Source: Coix lacryma-jobi var. lacryma-jobi
Lineage: Eukaryota > Streptophyta > Magnoliopsida > Poales > Poaceae
DNA: 64,000 nt
Direction: 5' to 3'
Assembly: GCA_009763385.1 (NCBI GenBank)
Contig: CM019822.1
Span: 8,092,127-8,156,126 of the forward strand
This document shows positions 1-10,219 of the stretch, in pieces. Positions within the stretch are counted from its first letter, which is position 1. Each line of letters begins with the position of its first letter. The notes below the pieces were generated by a model. That model was not told the origin of the DNA. It worked only from the letters and a program-made list of their open reading frames with translations, and did no database searches. The translations under genes and the position numbers were made by a program.

Positions 1-1209
1 TTTGCGTCAGAATTAGAGACCATGATTACTTTCGTGGTGATGACATCATATATGTTCAGTTTAATGAGTTACATCAGCTCTGCCACATGGACGCTCTCGA
101 CAAATCTCTCGTCAGTTGCTTTTGTCTGTAAGTGATTGTTTCTTTTAATAATCTCACTTTAGCTTATGTATATGTATAAGTAATTATCCTCACACTAGCA
201 AGCGTTTGTAAACATATGCAGAAACATGATGAGACAACTAAGGCGTAAAAATGACAAGGACATTGGTTTCATCGATACATATATCGTATTCAAGCACCCA
301 AGTACTCTCTCGGATGCGTGGAAAACTCAAACAGAGAGGAATTTGCGGAGGTTCTTCGTAAACCAAAGGGACAAAAGATATATACTATTCCCCTACAACT
401 TTAGGTGAGTTTTGTTATCATATGCATATTTTATTATAGGTTGACATATAAAGATATATGTGTTGACTATATAAATATAAATGCAGTTTTCACTGGATAC
501 TAATTGTGATCGATCTCCCCGAGAGTCGTTTGCTAATCTATGACTCTCTGAGAAAACCACAAGAAGACTACCAAGATATGATAGATATTATCCGAGGGTA
601 AATGTGATCTTTAAATATTGATTCCTGCTCTTTAACTCTGCAATAGTTAATTAACGATCTAATTATATATATTGTGCAGGGTTTGAGCTTGGTTTGTTGA
701 GAAACACCGTCCGGATCTGAAAGAGCAACTTCTTGATCCTCTACTACTAAATGTAAGTTGTACTACCTCCTCGTCTCTTTATCTTAATTAGCATCACTCA
801 GCAGACGCACGCTAAGCGGAGAGTAATCTTTTTATATCTTGTAAAGTGGGTTCTACGGCAGTCACCGGGAAACAATTTATGTGTGTACTATGTTTGTGAG
901 TCCTGACGGTGTATGAAAAAAGAACTCCTCTACAGAGTCAGCAAGTACGTAACATGTAAATAAATTTATTTTATTTTTTGTTGCTTTTACATAAATATTA
1001 TGTATGTTAATACTTTCTTTTTCTTTTAATCCAAATTGAAGGAGACATGGTTGAAGAACCAGGTGATGGATAAGGTCCGCCTCAAAGCAATTCAAGAGAC
1101 CATCGCGGGCTTCCTTAATGACCATATCCTTAAGTCTGGCACCGAGTATTGGTTTAACAAAGACGAACCAATGAAGCCAAACCAAGATGAACACTTGTAT
1201 GACCTCTAA
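1..1209 (+). pseudogene. Ulp1-like C48 cysteine peptidase carried by a CACTA element (3' exons, partial)
   Basis: Ulp1/SENP proteases cleave SUMO or other ubiquitin-like conjugates; transposon-borne versions have uncertain targets. Conceptual exons are about 1-127 (donor GTAAGT; reads DALDKSLVSCFC), 220-404 (reads NDKDIGFIDTYIVFKHP; donor GTGAGT), 487-597 (FHWILIVIDLPESRLLIYDS), 680 to about 752, about 846-900 (QSPGNNLCVYYVCE) and 1044-1209, ending at TAA 1207-1209. The family's catalytic residues can be placed: His in FHW, Asp in YDSL, Gln in QSPG and Cys in NLC. At 684-686 a TGA precedes the otherwise good reading AWFVEKHRP, so either the acceptor lies slightly downstream or the copy is broken. 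Exon limits are my inference from GT/AG and similarity remembered from the family; the 5' part is outside the window. Confidence 0.65.
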
Positions 1210-1520
1210 GTCAGGAACAATATTTGTGTTGTAAATATCAAGTTAAGGATGCATGATGTATAATGTTGTATATTTTATGTACATATGTATAGATAGCTCT
1301 ATAATATATATGTATATATAGTTTCATATTTCCATTTGTGTGTAATTGTAAATTTTATGTGTTTATATATATATTTATTAGCAGCGAAGAATACGTATTT
1401 GAAACCGGCCTAATGGAATATATTAGCAGCGAAGAATACGTATTAGAAAACCTAATGTAATTGTAAAACCAAAAACAATAACCAATTGAAAAGAAAATAA
1501 AAAGAAAAAAGAAAAAAGCA

Positions 1521-1764
1521 GCGGCCTCTTTAGCCCCGGTTGGTAATACCAACCGGGACTAAAGAAGCCAGCCACGGTGGCCCGGCTGGAGGCCTCTTTA
1601 GTCCCGATTGGTATTATCAACCGGGGCTAAAGGTCCCCTTTAGCCACGGGCGAGGGAACCGGGGCTAAAGGTCGGGCCTTTAGTCCCGATTCCTTAGCCC
1701 CGGCTCCATGTCCGGGGCTAAAGGCCAAAATGGCCCGGGGCTAAAGGTCTGTTCTCCAGTAGTG
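1521..1764. repeat. CACTA subterminal repeats and right TIR
   Basis: At least six copies of TTTAGYCCCGG-type words occur here in alternating orientation. The first pair forms a near-perfect hairpin at about 1529-1564 (TTTAGCCCCGGTTGGT, then ACCAACCGGGACTAAAG). A smaller duplication of a 23-nt word (TTAGCAGCGAAGAATACGTA core) sits just upstream at about 1378-1444. The segment ends at the TIR at 1764. Confidence 0.8.
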
Positions 1765-4700
1765 CACTCTTGTGTTTTTTTTAAAAAAAAATACTTTTAT
1801 TACAATAATACACAATGCTCTTACGTATTCGAGAGAAAAATAATCATAGATGGTTTTTTATTTGTATATAACTTTAGTCAAAATGGTACTAAATTAAACG
1901 TATATAGAGTTAGATGAAGCTGTACACCCCCGCCCGCTGATAAGATGTTACTTGAGTTTTAGACGATACCAGAATGACCGGTGGTATTTTGCATCAAAAA
2001 AGAATGACCGGTATTATATTAGTCTCGGCCGGTAGGCACCAGTACGAGATATGCGCAGGCCATTCCACACCCGTCTGTCCATCTACATTAGCTGCGCTTA
2101 AACCTTGCCCATGTCGTTGCGACCATCAATTGCAGAATTCAGCTGGTTTTATGTCAGATCTTGGGTTCCTGCTGATCTATCTAGAGCACGGACAAGTGGA
2201 GCATGGGCATTGAAGGCGACCTTCTACTTCGCAAATCATGATTATTTGTTGGAAGATTAAACAGGTGCGTAGTAACTAGTAATAGTAACTAGTACGTACT
2301 ATATGATTCTAGAATGGTAATCTAGCGGAAACGAACACTGTCTCTTCAATTCAGCATCAGTGGTCCTGGTACTGCTAGCAGCTACGGAGTACAGTGCACA
2401 TGGCACAGTGGCTGATCCGATCCAATCAGCACGCAGTGCATGCATGCAGGTGGGGCCAAAAAACAGAGAGAGGAAATTGTATACGTATAGATATAGTACG
2501 TACGCAAGTTAGATGCAGTTTAAATACATAGGATGAATTTATCATATATGATACTGCTAGTAAGAAAATGCATCTAAAAAACCAAAATGTCCTGTAATTT
2601 GGAACTGAGGGAGAACTCCGTAGCTAGGAACCGGGAGGGTCCATGTACTACCAGAAAACAAATGAGTCAGGAACGTACCGGGAGGGTCCATGTACTTGCC
2701 CGTTTGCTCCTTTTGTGTGTGTGTGTTCTGCCATGCATGGCGTGGTACGAGTACGACGCGCAGATGCAGTGCAGTGCAGTGCTATGATGCAGCCAAGGCA
2801 GGGCGGGGACGTCATGGGCTCAGTCAGTCAGTCTGCATGCCTACTTCATGCTGCCTGGACAGTACACAGTAGCATGCACGGCTTTCCTACCACTTGTGGA
2901 TCCCGGACGAGGAATTGAATTGCGCTGCTGAAGCCAAGGACGACGATTGCGCAAATTTCAGATCTGTTCTCCTTTCGTACTACTGCTACCCTGCCGTCGT
3001 TCCCATAAATTTTGCTTCCTACAGCTTTCCGGACTGGTGGTGGTACGTATACGCGTGTGCCGATCCATGATCTATATATACGTACAACGTACTGTATATT
3101 TTACTGCTCCAGCTTCCAAGGGGGTGCGAATGTTGTTCAGACTTCACCGTACGTGTGTAGTATTCCAGTATCTCTCAGACGGTCACATTGGAAAAGGAAT
3201 AATCCAAGAGCCGTACATGTATCTATGTACTCCGTATGTATGCATGAGTCTCACGGAGACACACGTACAGGCACACAGCAATGCTTGCAGCATCGATCTC
3301 TCTCCTCACTATCAGTCAGCACATGCATGTCAAAGTGCATGGCAACCGAGAGTCCAAGCAACGACTTACTCGCGCGCGCCTCGGCCGGTTCCCCGTGCGT
3401 ACTGCGACGTCGTTCGCTCGCGGCATCAGTTTCCGGCCGGCCGCGCGCGCGCGGCGCGCCTAATAACTCGCGCTGGGGACCTGGGGTTCGCGGCGGCATC
3501 GATCCACATGCTCCCTGGGCTGACGAGCATGTGCATCTGCCGCCGTACGTGCCGTGAGGACGCTTCTTCGTCCGCGTCCGCGTCCAACAAACAAGGCAAC
3601 CCAATGGGGCCAGCCAGCGCGCGTGGTAGCTCGAGCTCCACCCGGCCTCGACCCTCGGGCTCGCCGGCCGGCCGACCGGCGCTCACGGCGCGCGTGCGGA
3701 CGGACGTACTACGTACGGCGTACCACCGCGCTGGAGCCGCCAGCGGCTAGCGCGCGGCAGGCGTGTCGTCATGGCGATGTACTCGCGGCGGCCGGCGCCG
3801 AGGACGTGGCCAACGTCGTCTGCGGTGTCCGTGCGTGTGTCGCGCGCCGGGGCCGGTGATGGAGGGACCATGCGTCTCCGTCCTCGCCTGGATATTTTGT
3901 CCGTCGAGCGCGGGCACGGACGCCGCGGCGGGGTGTCATGTGCTACTGCTGGTGTGCTGGATAAAAACGAACGAACGCGGCGAGAGCGCGACGACCAAAC
4001 GGATGGTTGGTGCAGCGGTGATGTCCGCCAGTGCGCGCTGATGCTGACATGTCACGTCCGCCACGGGCACGGCCGTGTCTGTGCGCGTGTGTGCCGCCGG
4101 ACCGCGAGGCGCGTACGTCCTAGCTCACACTAGTCGTCGTCGTTGGTTCCGTTCCGTCGCGGCGCCGACAGGTCGGGTCAGACGAGCGATGGATGGAGCG
4201 CGCGTCCGGCCGACGACGGATCGGATCCACGCGGGGCAAGCAAGGGGGGAAGAAGGTACGGTCGCTACCGGTTGCGGTAATGCATTTCTGGGGGAAGAAT
4301 GGGAGCCGGTGTGGTACGGTGTTGACATGGGGTGGGTGCGCTGCAGCCTGCAGGCAGGCAAGCAACTGCTGCTCGACGGATTGCATGCCGTGAACCGTGG
4401 GCGTAGTACGAGACGTGCGGCCGCAGCGTCAGCGTGCAGGGATGGGATGTAGAATTTGGGCGTGACATGCATGCGCATCTCTGCCACCGTGCCGTGCGTG
4501 CTGCGGCCGGAGGATGGACAGGCCAGAAGAGGCACCACTGCACGGACCTTAAAAGTAACTGAATGGTGAATACTGGAGGTCGAGTAAACTCGGAACAGGG
4601 CATGTTCAGAAGGACGGTCCGTGCACCTGTTGTTTCTGCACAGGCCACAGAGGGTTTTAATCACTTGTGTCTCACTTGTTTATTAATCTGCTCCTCTTTT

Positions 4701-4819
4701 TAAAGGAACTGTGGCAGGCGATTGCCGGTCTGAACTGATGAATAGCATATGCAAGGACGATGTTTTTTCGCAAAAACAAAAAAAAAATAGACGAATATGC
4801 AGTGCAAGGATACAAGATA
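1765..4819. other. Intergenic, no supported gene
   Basis: No ORF here has recognisable domains, codon bias or exon structure. 3360-4460 is strongly GC- and CpG-rich and generates overlapping spurious ORFs on both strands. The rest is AT-rich with short repeats, such as TAGTAACTAGTA near 2270-2295 and TGCAGTGCAGTGCAGTG near 2764-2780. Confidence 0.6.
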
Positions 4820-4909
4820 CTCCTTCCGTCCTTTTTTAAGTATGGTCCGGAAACGTGTCTATGAGGGAAACACGGATTTCTAGAGACACTTATTTAGGGA
4901 CGGAAGGAA
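4820..4909. mobile_element. Short Stowaway-like MITE relic
   Basis: The left end CTCCTTCCGTCC follows a TA dinucleotide, and the right end is GGGACGGAAGGAAC. These are inverted copies of a CTCCNTCCGTCC terminus. The inner bases on the right (CACTTATTTAGGGACGG) match the end of the larger element near 16060-16088. At about 90 bp it is an internally deleted copy. Confidence 0.6.
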
Positions 4910-7900
4910 CAAGTGAGAACACTGAAGGAAGAGAGGGAGCGATACACTCAGCTCAGCCCAATTATCAGACACAAGAACGGTCGGTGAGCCGCAGGGTTTG
5001 TGGCTCGGTTTGACCATTTCCTCAATGTGAACAAATACTACTAATTCCCGGTTGCCATGTTTCGCCAGTTTTGTATTATTCCATTTCATCTAATTCTGGG
5101 CATGCCAGCCTGCCTCTCCTCTCCTCACCTCTGCTCTCCCTGCCTGAATCCCCTGATGCCCGGAAATAATTGGGCACGCAATTATACATTCCAATCCAAT
5201 CCAAGGGCAGGCAAAAACACATACCCTCCTCTCGCTGAAAGCAACCGTGTACCCCACAGCTGTGTCTTGTATGGCTCTTCCGCGCCAATCAACACAGGCT
5301 TGTTCATAAATATCTCTAACTCTTGCTCCACCGGATCATGTGAGCAGTAGGAGCACACACACACCCACCCACCACGGTCCCTTTCTTGAATCCTGCTTGT
5401 CTTGATGAGTGATGAGCAGGGCGCGCGGGGCCTGCTGCGTTCAAGCTCAAATGAGGAGTATTCGAGGTGTGGTGGCTGATGCGGCTCTGCCTGCCGCTGC
5501 CGCCCTGCCCTGGTGGAGCTCGCTCAGCTCAGCTCAGCTCAGGACGACCGAGCCGCTAGCGATAGCACTGAGGTGGTCCTAGGTGGAGAGTAGATAGTAA
5601 GGATTGGAGATCTCCCTCCCGACAGCAAGATCAGACCCATATTTATGCTTTGAGAGGAACACCACCAAAAAGCCTTTGGCAAAGCCTACCCTCCATCCCT
5701 ATCTGCATTAACACCTTGACACTACTCCTTCAGTTGTCACCATGCACCTCCTCCTCGATCCAGATCCTCTCAGGAAGCAAGTGGCCGTTTTGTGTTTTAC
5801 ATTCCAGCAGCCAAATAGTCCCTCAGTACTTCAGCAGCAGCTGTCACACTGACAGGCATGTCTATTATCTGAGGAAATTGATGCATGGACCGACGCTTTC
5901 TTACTATTAGTAGTAGTTAATTAAAAAGGCAGTTGTTTTCTCTAGTGGTCTAGCTCGGAGGTCGGAGCTAGCTGAATAAATTTTTCAATAGCTGAATATA
6001 TATATAGTGCAAAAGGCAAGAGAGTAGCGACCTTGAGCTATGAGATAGTCTCGTATATTTCACGATGCATCTCTCTTTCATAGCACGATGTTTAATTAAG
6101 ATTGTCTCGATCTGTTGTGTGGTACCTTCTCCTCCGTATCTTTCAGCTTATTAGTGTTAGTGCTAGCTCATATCATCATAACATTAGAGACGTCGTCCTA
6201 ATTAAGGGCTAGCTAAGGCTTGGCCAGGTAGTTTGCGCGTCAATATATATTGGACTTTTCTTCTTCCTCTCAAGAACAATGCTCAATTGCTTGGCTGATG
6301 ATGTTGATGGTAATGTTGACGGGTCACTGCCGTACATGTGCAAATTGGGGCACACAAAAAAGGAGGACGGGGACAAGTTCTGATCACTGAGTCCAAGGAT
6401 CAATTGGGCGGGCGGCTCCATGTTTGGTCCCGAGCAGAGCAGCAGCATCCAAAGTCTCATCTAAAAGCTAAAGGGGACAGGGAGCTCCCATCAATAGAGC
6501 TGGAATTCGATGGCTGTTTTGGAGTACTGTCTCTAGCTTCACTTTAATTGGGGAGAGGACTTTGGCATATGATGTGATGGTGACAAGTGCTTAGAAAGCT
6601 AGCATAGCATAAAAGCAAGCAAAAACATGGACTGTACACACACATGCATGCATGACCATGCAACTAACAAGATTTCCGAAGCCCCTGAACATTACTGTAT
6701 ATGCTACAGCTGCAGGTCGTCAAATTAAATAACCAGATTGATGCATGAACACATCATGCTGATTGCGATAACTCCTAAAAGGAGGAATCTACCTCGCTCG
6801 ATCGGTTGCCTCTTTCTTCTGTTGGCCATGCATGTACTTATATAGCACGGCTGGCTAGCTCCTTGTCTGGGCAAGGAAGGGCATGGGCATGGGCAGAGCA
6901 GCAGTCATCGCGTCGGTCGGGTAATTGCACTGCACTGCTACCGAAAATAACATACACACGCCATGTCTTTTTCAGGAAATTATGACCCTTACGGAACCGA
7001 TGCTTCCACTTCCATCCACTGCAACTCTTGCACACAAGTAACCCAACCCACAGGCCACACACACACACACACACACACACAAAAGAACAAAAGGGACGGG
7101 CGGTAGGTTTTCAGATCAGCAGCCCCACGGTGAGGGCGAGGGTGAGCGGCACCGTACCGGATTGAATAATTGCACCCGGGACGACATGGTCATGGTGGAT
7201 GGATGGATGGATGGCCATGGAGCAGAGCCCCTAGTAGCTATAGCAAGTTAGCAACCGTACTTCTCTGTCAATCCTTTCCAGCCCAGCCTGAGTGACAAGC
7301 ATATCTACCAGCTCCCCTCCAGCTACTCATCTCATCTCATCTATCCCACTGTCGCTGTTCAGTACTGCCGCGCTAACGATCGTGTGGTCGCGGCGCGTCC
7401 GCTGAGGCCGGCCTGTTAGCCTGTAGCCTCTCCCTGCTGGCGCGTGACTTGTGTAATTTTTAACTTTAACCTCTCTCTCGGTCGTCGACTCGTCGGTCCC
7501 ATTCCAGCTCGTCCGAGCGCCAAACGAACTCTCTCGATCGATCGATCGGCAGGGGCAATGAGTAGTAAAAGAGATGAGAGCATATGGATGAGGAGCCACC
7601 GTCCCGGTCGAGAATATTTGGCGTCGCTTGCAAGATCTCTGGCGTGGGGCCGGCAAAGGGGCATCGGAGATCGATGGATCCATCGACCCAATCGAGTGGC
7701 AGCGCGGCCGCGACGTCGCCCCCGACAGCGGCGCGCACCCGCCTGCAGGGAGGGAGCCGGTCGCCGTCCTCGTCGTCGCCGTCGCCGTCTCCGTCGTCGT
7801 CATCGTCGGCGCCCGCGCTGTACACACACACACAGCTAGCTGCTTGGCGTTGGGAGATCAGTACGCACAGCCGTAGCAGCTAGCTAGGAGCCGCCCGCCC

Positions 7901-8312
7901 CCGGCCGCGCCGCACGCGAGCGAGCATGCCTCATCGATCAGTGAGACGCGCGCATCCACCCGTGCCACTTGAAGACGGAAGAAGAAGAGAAGGTGTTGCC
8001 GCTTTCGTCTGTCGCATCGCGCGCGTTTCTGCTCCCTGCTTCGTCGCCAGCCACGCCTTTTCCCCATGTAGCTCATATCCTGCTACTACTTTCGCTGACA
8101 ACAGGCGGCAGCACAGCCGCACATACAGGCGTATATCGCGTCCGTGCATGGAGCTTTTTTTTTAACCGCGCAACGAACTCGATCGTGTCAGAGGCAGGGT
8201 TTTTGTAAATAAAAAAGATAATAACATAGCGACCGGGCGGGCCGGCCGTGAGACGATATTACAGTTACAGTGCAGTGCAGTACGCGTGAATATGCATGGA
8301 TCGACGATCCAT
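4910..8312. other. Intergenic, no supported gene
   Basis: No gene is recognised. The region contains simple repeats (entered separately) and a GC-rich block at about 7300-8160 whose overlapping ORFs are rich in Arg, Ser and Pro without any domain. A CT/CA-rich stretch near 5110-5400 and a GCTCA repeat near 5521-5543 are low complexity. Confidence 0.55.
7057..7082. repeat. (CA)n microsatellite
   Basis: An uninterrupted run of about 13 CA units precedes AAAAGAACAAAAGGG. A short GGAT tetranucleotide run follows at 7197-7216. Confidence 0.9.
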
Positions 8313-8324
8313 CGCTACGGGAAA

Positions 8325-8646
8325 ATCAATCTTTGCCGAGCGCCAAATTTCGGGCACTGGGCAAAAAGCCTCTTTGCCGAGTGCCGGCCACGTGACACTC
8401 GGCAAAGCGCAAACACAAGGCAAAGCATGCTTTGCCGAGTGCACTCGGCAAAGAGGGGCTCTTTGCCGAGTGCCAGCCACGTGGCACTCGGCAAAGAATG
8501 TGGCCCCGAACTGTGCCACGTGGTCGGGTCTTTGCCGAGTGCCACGTGGATGGCACTCGGCAAAGAGGTGCCTTTGCCGAGTGTCAGCCACGTGGCACTC
8601 GGCAAAGAGCTCTTTGCCTAGTGTTTTTTTGACACTCGGCAAAGCC
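8325..8646. repeat. Subterminal TTTGCCGAGTG inverted-repeat array, left side
   Basis: About ten copies of the word CTTTGCCGAGTG or its complement are arranged as successive hairpins, several around the palindrome CCACGTGG (for example GAGTGCCAGCCACGTGGCAC near 8468-8487). This array produces overlapping spurious ORFs on both strands. The matching right array is at about 9536-9700. Confidence 0.85.
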
Positions 8647-8884
8647 AGTTTTTAAATTACATTTTGAAGCAGTAAATTAATCCAAATGAAAAAGTTTTTA
8701 ACTACAAAGTTGGTTAACTTATCAAGATGAACAATTTTTGTTTTGGTGATTTTTTCATTTGACAACCTTAAAATAAATTCGTTCACAAATCTTATATATC
8801 TCTCCGGTAGTTTATAAAACTACAAGAGTGATATATAATGTTTGTGAATAATATTAGAACCACAATGTCGGGTGCACAAATAGT

Positions 8885-9260
8885 CAAACAACCAAAATAA
8901 ACTTTGTAGATCTTGACAAGTTATGAAAGTTTGTAGTTGATAACTTTTTAATTTGAAGTCATCTAGTTATGCAAAACTGCGTCAAATTTGAAAATTTTAA
9001 AATTCAAATTTTTCAAAATACCTCAGATGGAGAAATGACCAAAATAAAAGTTGTAGATCTCGAAAAGTTATGAAACTTTGGTGTTGACAACTTTTTGATT
9101 TGAAATCATCTTGTCAATGAAAACTACGTTTCAAATTGTAAAATTTGAAATTCAAATTTTTATAAACGACCTCGGATGGAAAAACTACCAAAATAAAAGT
9201 TGTAGATCTTGAAAAGTTGGAAAACTTTGTAGTTTACAACTTTTTGATTTGAATTCGTTT
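8885..9260. repeat. About 149-bp imperfect tandem repeat inside the CACTA element
   Basis: Three units begin with ACCAAAATAAA(A/C)(G/T)TTGTAGATCT at about 8891, 9039 and 9188, giving a period of about 149 bp. Each contains an ACAACTTTTTGATTTGAA-like segment. AT-rich and non-coding. Confidence 0.75.
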
Positions 9261-9336
9261 AGGGCCTCAAATAAGCAAGTTACACACGGTTTAGTATAAT
9301 ATATGGGTAATTGAAACGGAGATGGAACGTATATGA

Positions 9337-9402
9337 GTGTGTAGTGCAGTGGTAGAGGAGGCTCCGCGCGAACGAGAGGTCGTGATTTCGAATCCTGTTG
9401 AC
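9337..9402 (+). other. tRNA-like segment with pol III A- and B-box-like motifs
   Basis: The A-box-like word TAGTGCAGTGGTAGAGG is at 9342-9358 and the B-box-like word GATTTCGAATCC at 9384-9395, spaced roughly as in a tRNA gene. A full cloverleaf is not evident, so this is a tRNA-derived or SINE-like module rather than a functional tRNA. It lies inside the CACTA derivative. Confidence 0.5.
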
Positions 9403-9958
9403 TGCGTGAGAGAAAATTGCATGAAAAATAGTAGAACTTGCGATTTCGAGGGCGACAAGTGGGCGCTGCCCAGTGGGCCTTTTCTCCAATTAAATAAAAA
9501 AATTTCCCTATTGTTTCGGGGTTTTTTTATTTTTTTCTTTGCCGAGTGTCAAATATGTCAGCACTCGGCAAAGCCTTCGCCGAGTGCCCGATATTTGGCA
9601 CTCGGCAAAGAACCCTTTGCCGTGAAATTCTTCGCCGAGTGCCCTTCGCCGAGTGCAAAAGGCTCTTTGCCGAGTGCTGCCAGCAATCGGCAAAGAGCGA
9701 TTCTGTTCCAGCAACGTGATTAAGAGATGTAGTAGATTTATTTCACTGTTGCCATAATGATGTACTTGCGGCGAGATACATGCATGTACTGGCTGAGATG
9801 TTGGCCATGTACTTCTCCATCAGACGGCCGGACCGCGTACAACACACTACTGCGCGGCAGTCTCAAATCAAATGTGCGTAAACATTGCAGTTGGATCACG
9901 GCTTAATTTACGCGCCATTGGACTTGAAATTGCTTGCCGTCCCATCCAAAGGCAAGTA

Positions 9959-10217
9959 CTCCCTCCATCCCAAATTATAAATCATTCCAAGAATCTTGGA
10001 GAGTCAAACTTTTTCAACTTTGACCAAATTTATATAATAACATAATAATATTTATGATACCAACTAAGTACTATTAGATTATTCATTAGTTATATTTTCA
10101 TAATATACCTATTTGATTTCATCAATCTTTATATTTATTTATATAATTTTGATCAAAGTTGAAAAACTTTGACTCTCCAATATTCTTGGAATGACTTATA
10201 ATTTGGGATGGAGGGAG
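9959..10217. mobile_element. Stowaway (Tc1/Mariner) MITE, complete
   Basis: 259 bp with inverted termini CTCCCTCCATCCCAAATTAT and ATAATTTGGGATGGAGGGAG, flanked on both sides by TA (9957-9958 and 10218-10219). The inverted repeat extends for some 60 bp (CCAAGAATCTTGGAGAGTCA against TGACTCTCCAATATTCTTGG). It has no coding capacity and would be mobilised in trans by mariner-like transposases. Confidence 0.93.
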
Positions 10218-10219
10218 TA

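Larger units (their letters stand above)
1..1764 (+). mobile_element. CACTA (En/Spm-type) DNA transposon, 3' part
   Basis: The right terminus reads GTCTGTTCTCCAGTAGTG at 1747-1764, the reverse complement of a CACTACTGG... CACTA terminal inverted repeat. Inside it, 1521-1750 carries subterminal repeats of the TTTAGTCCCGG/TTTAGCCCCGG type in both orientations, which are known transposase-binding arrays of grass CACTA elements. The left end and the transposase genes lie outside the window. The cargo at 1-1209 is a Ulp1-like peptidase gene, a common passenger of plant CACTA and MULE elements. No intact transposase is visible here. Confidence 0.85.
8313..9717. mobile_element. Non-autonomous CACTA-type element with TTTGCCGAGTG repeats
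   Basis: The left boundary CGCTACGGGAAAATCA looks like a CACTACGGG... terminus with one change. The right boundary GATTCTGTTCCAGCAACGTG is a degenerate inverted counterpart. Each terminal region holds many inverted copies of CTTTGCCGAGTG/CACTCGGCAAAG (8330-8645 and 9536-9700), an arrangement typical of CACTA subterminal arrays in grasses. The interior has no transposase, only AT-rich tandem repeats (about 8885-9260) and a tRNA-like segment (about 9337-9400). No clear 3-bp target duplication is visible, so the exact ends are approximate. Confidence 0.7.

Noticed and set aside
2947..3750. 267-codon plus-strand ORF
   Set aside because: No domain; the C-terminal half is the CpG-rich block, where all frames are open; the N-terminus is low-information sequence.
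6463..6492. Possible miR319-like sequence (GGGAGCTCCC)
   Set aside because: Only the last ten bases match a mature miR319; the rest differs and no hairpin arm is found nearby.
8325..8646. Regularly spaced repeats resembling a CRISPR array
   Set aside because: The repeats are short, inverted and irregular with no constant spacers; they are CACTA subterminal repeats in a plant genome.
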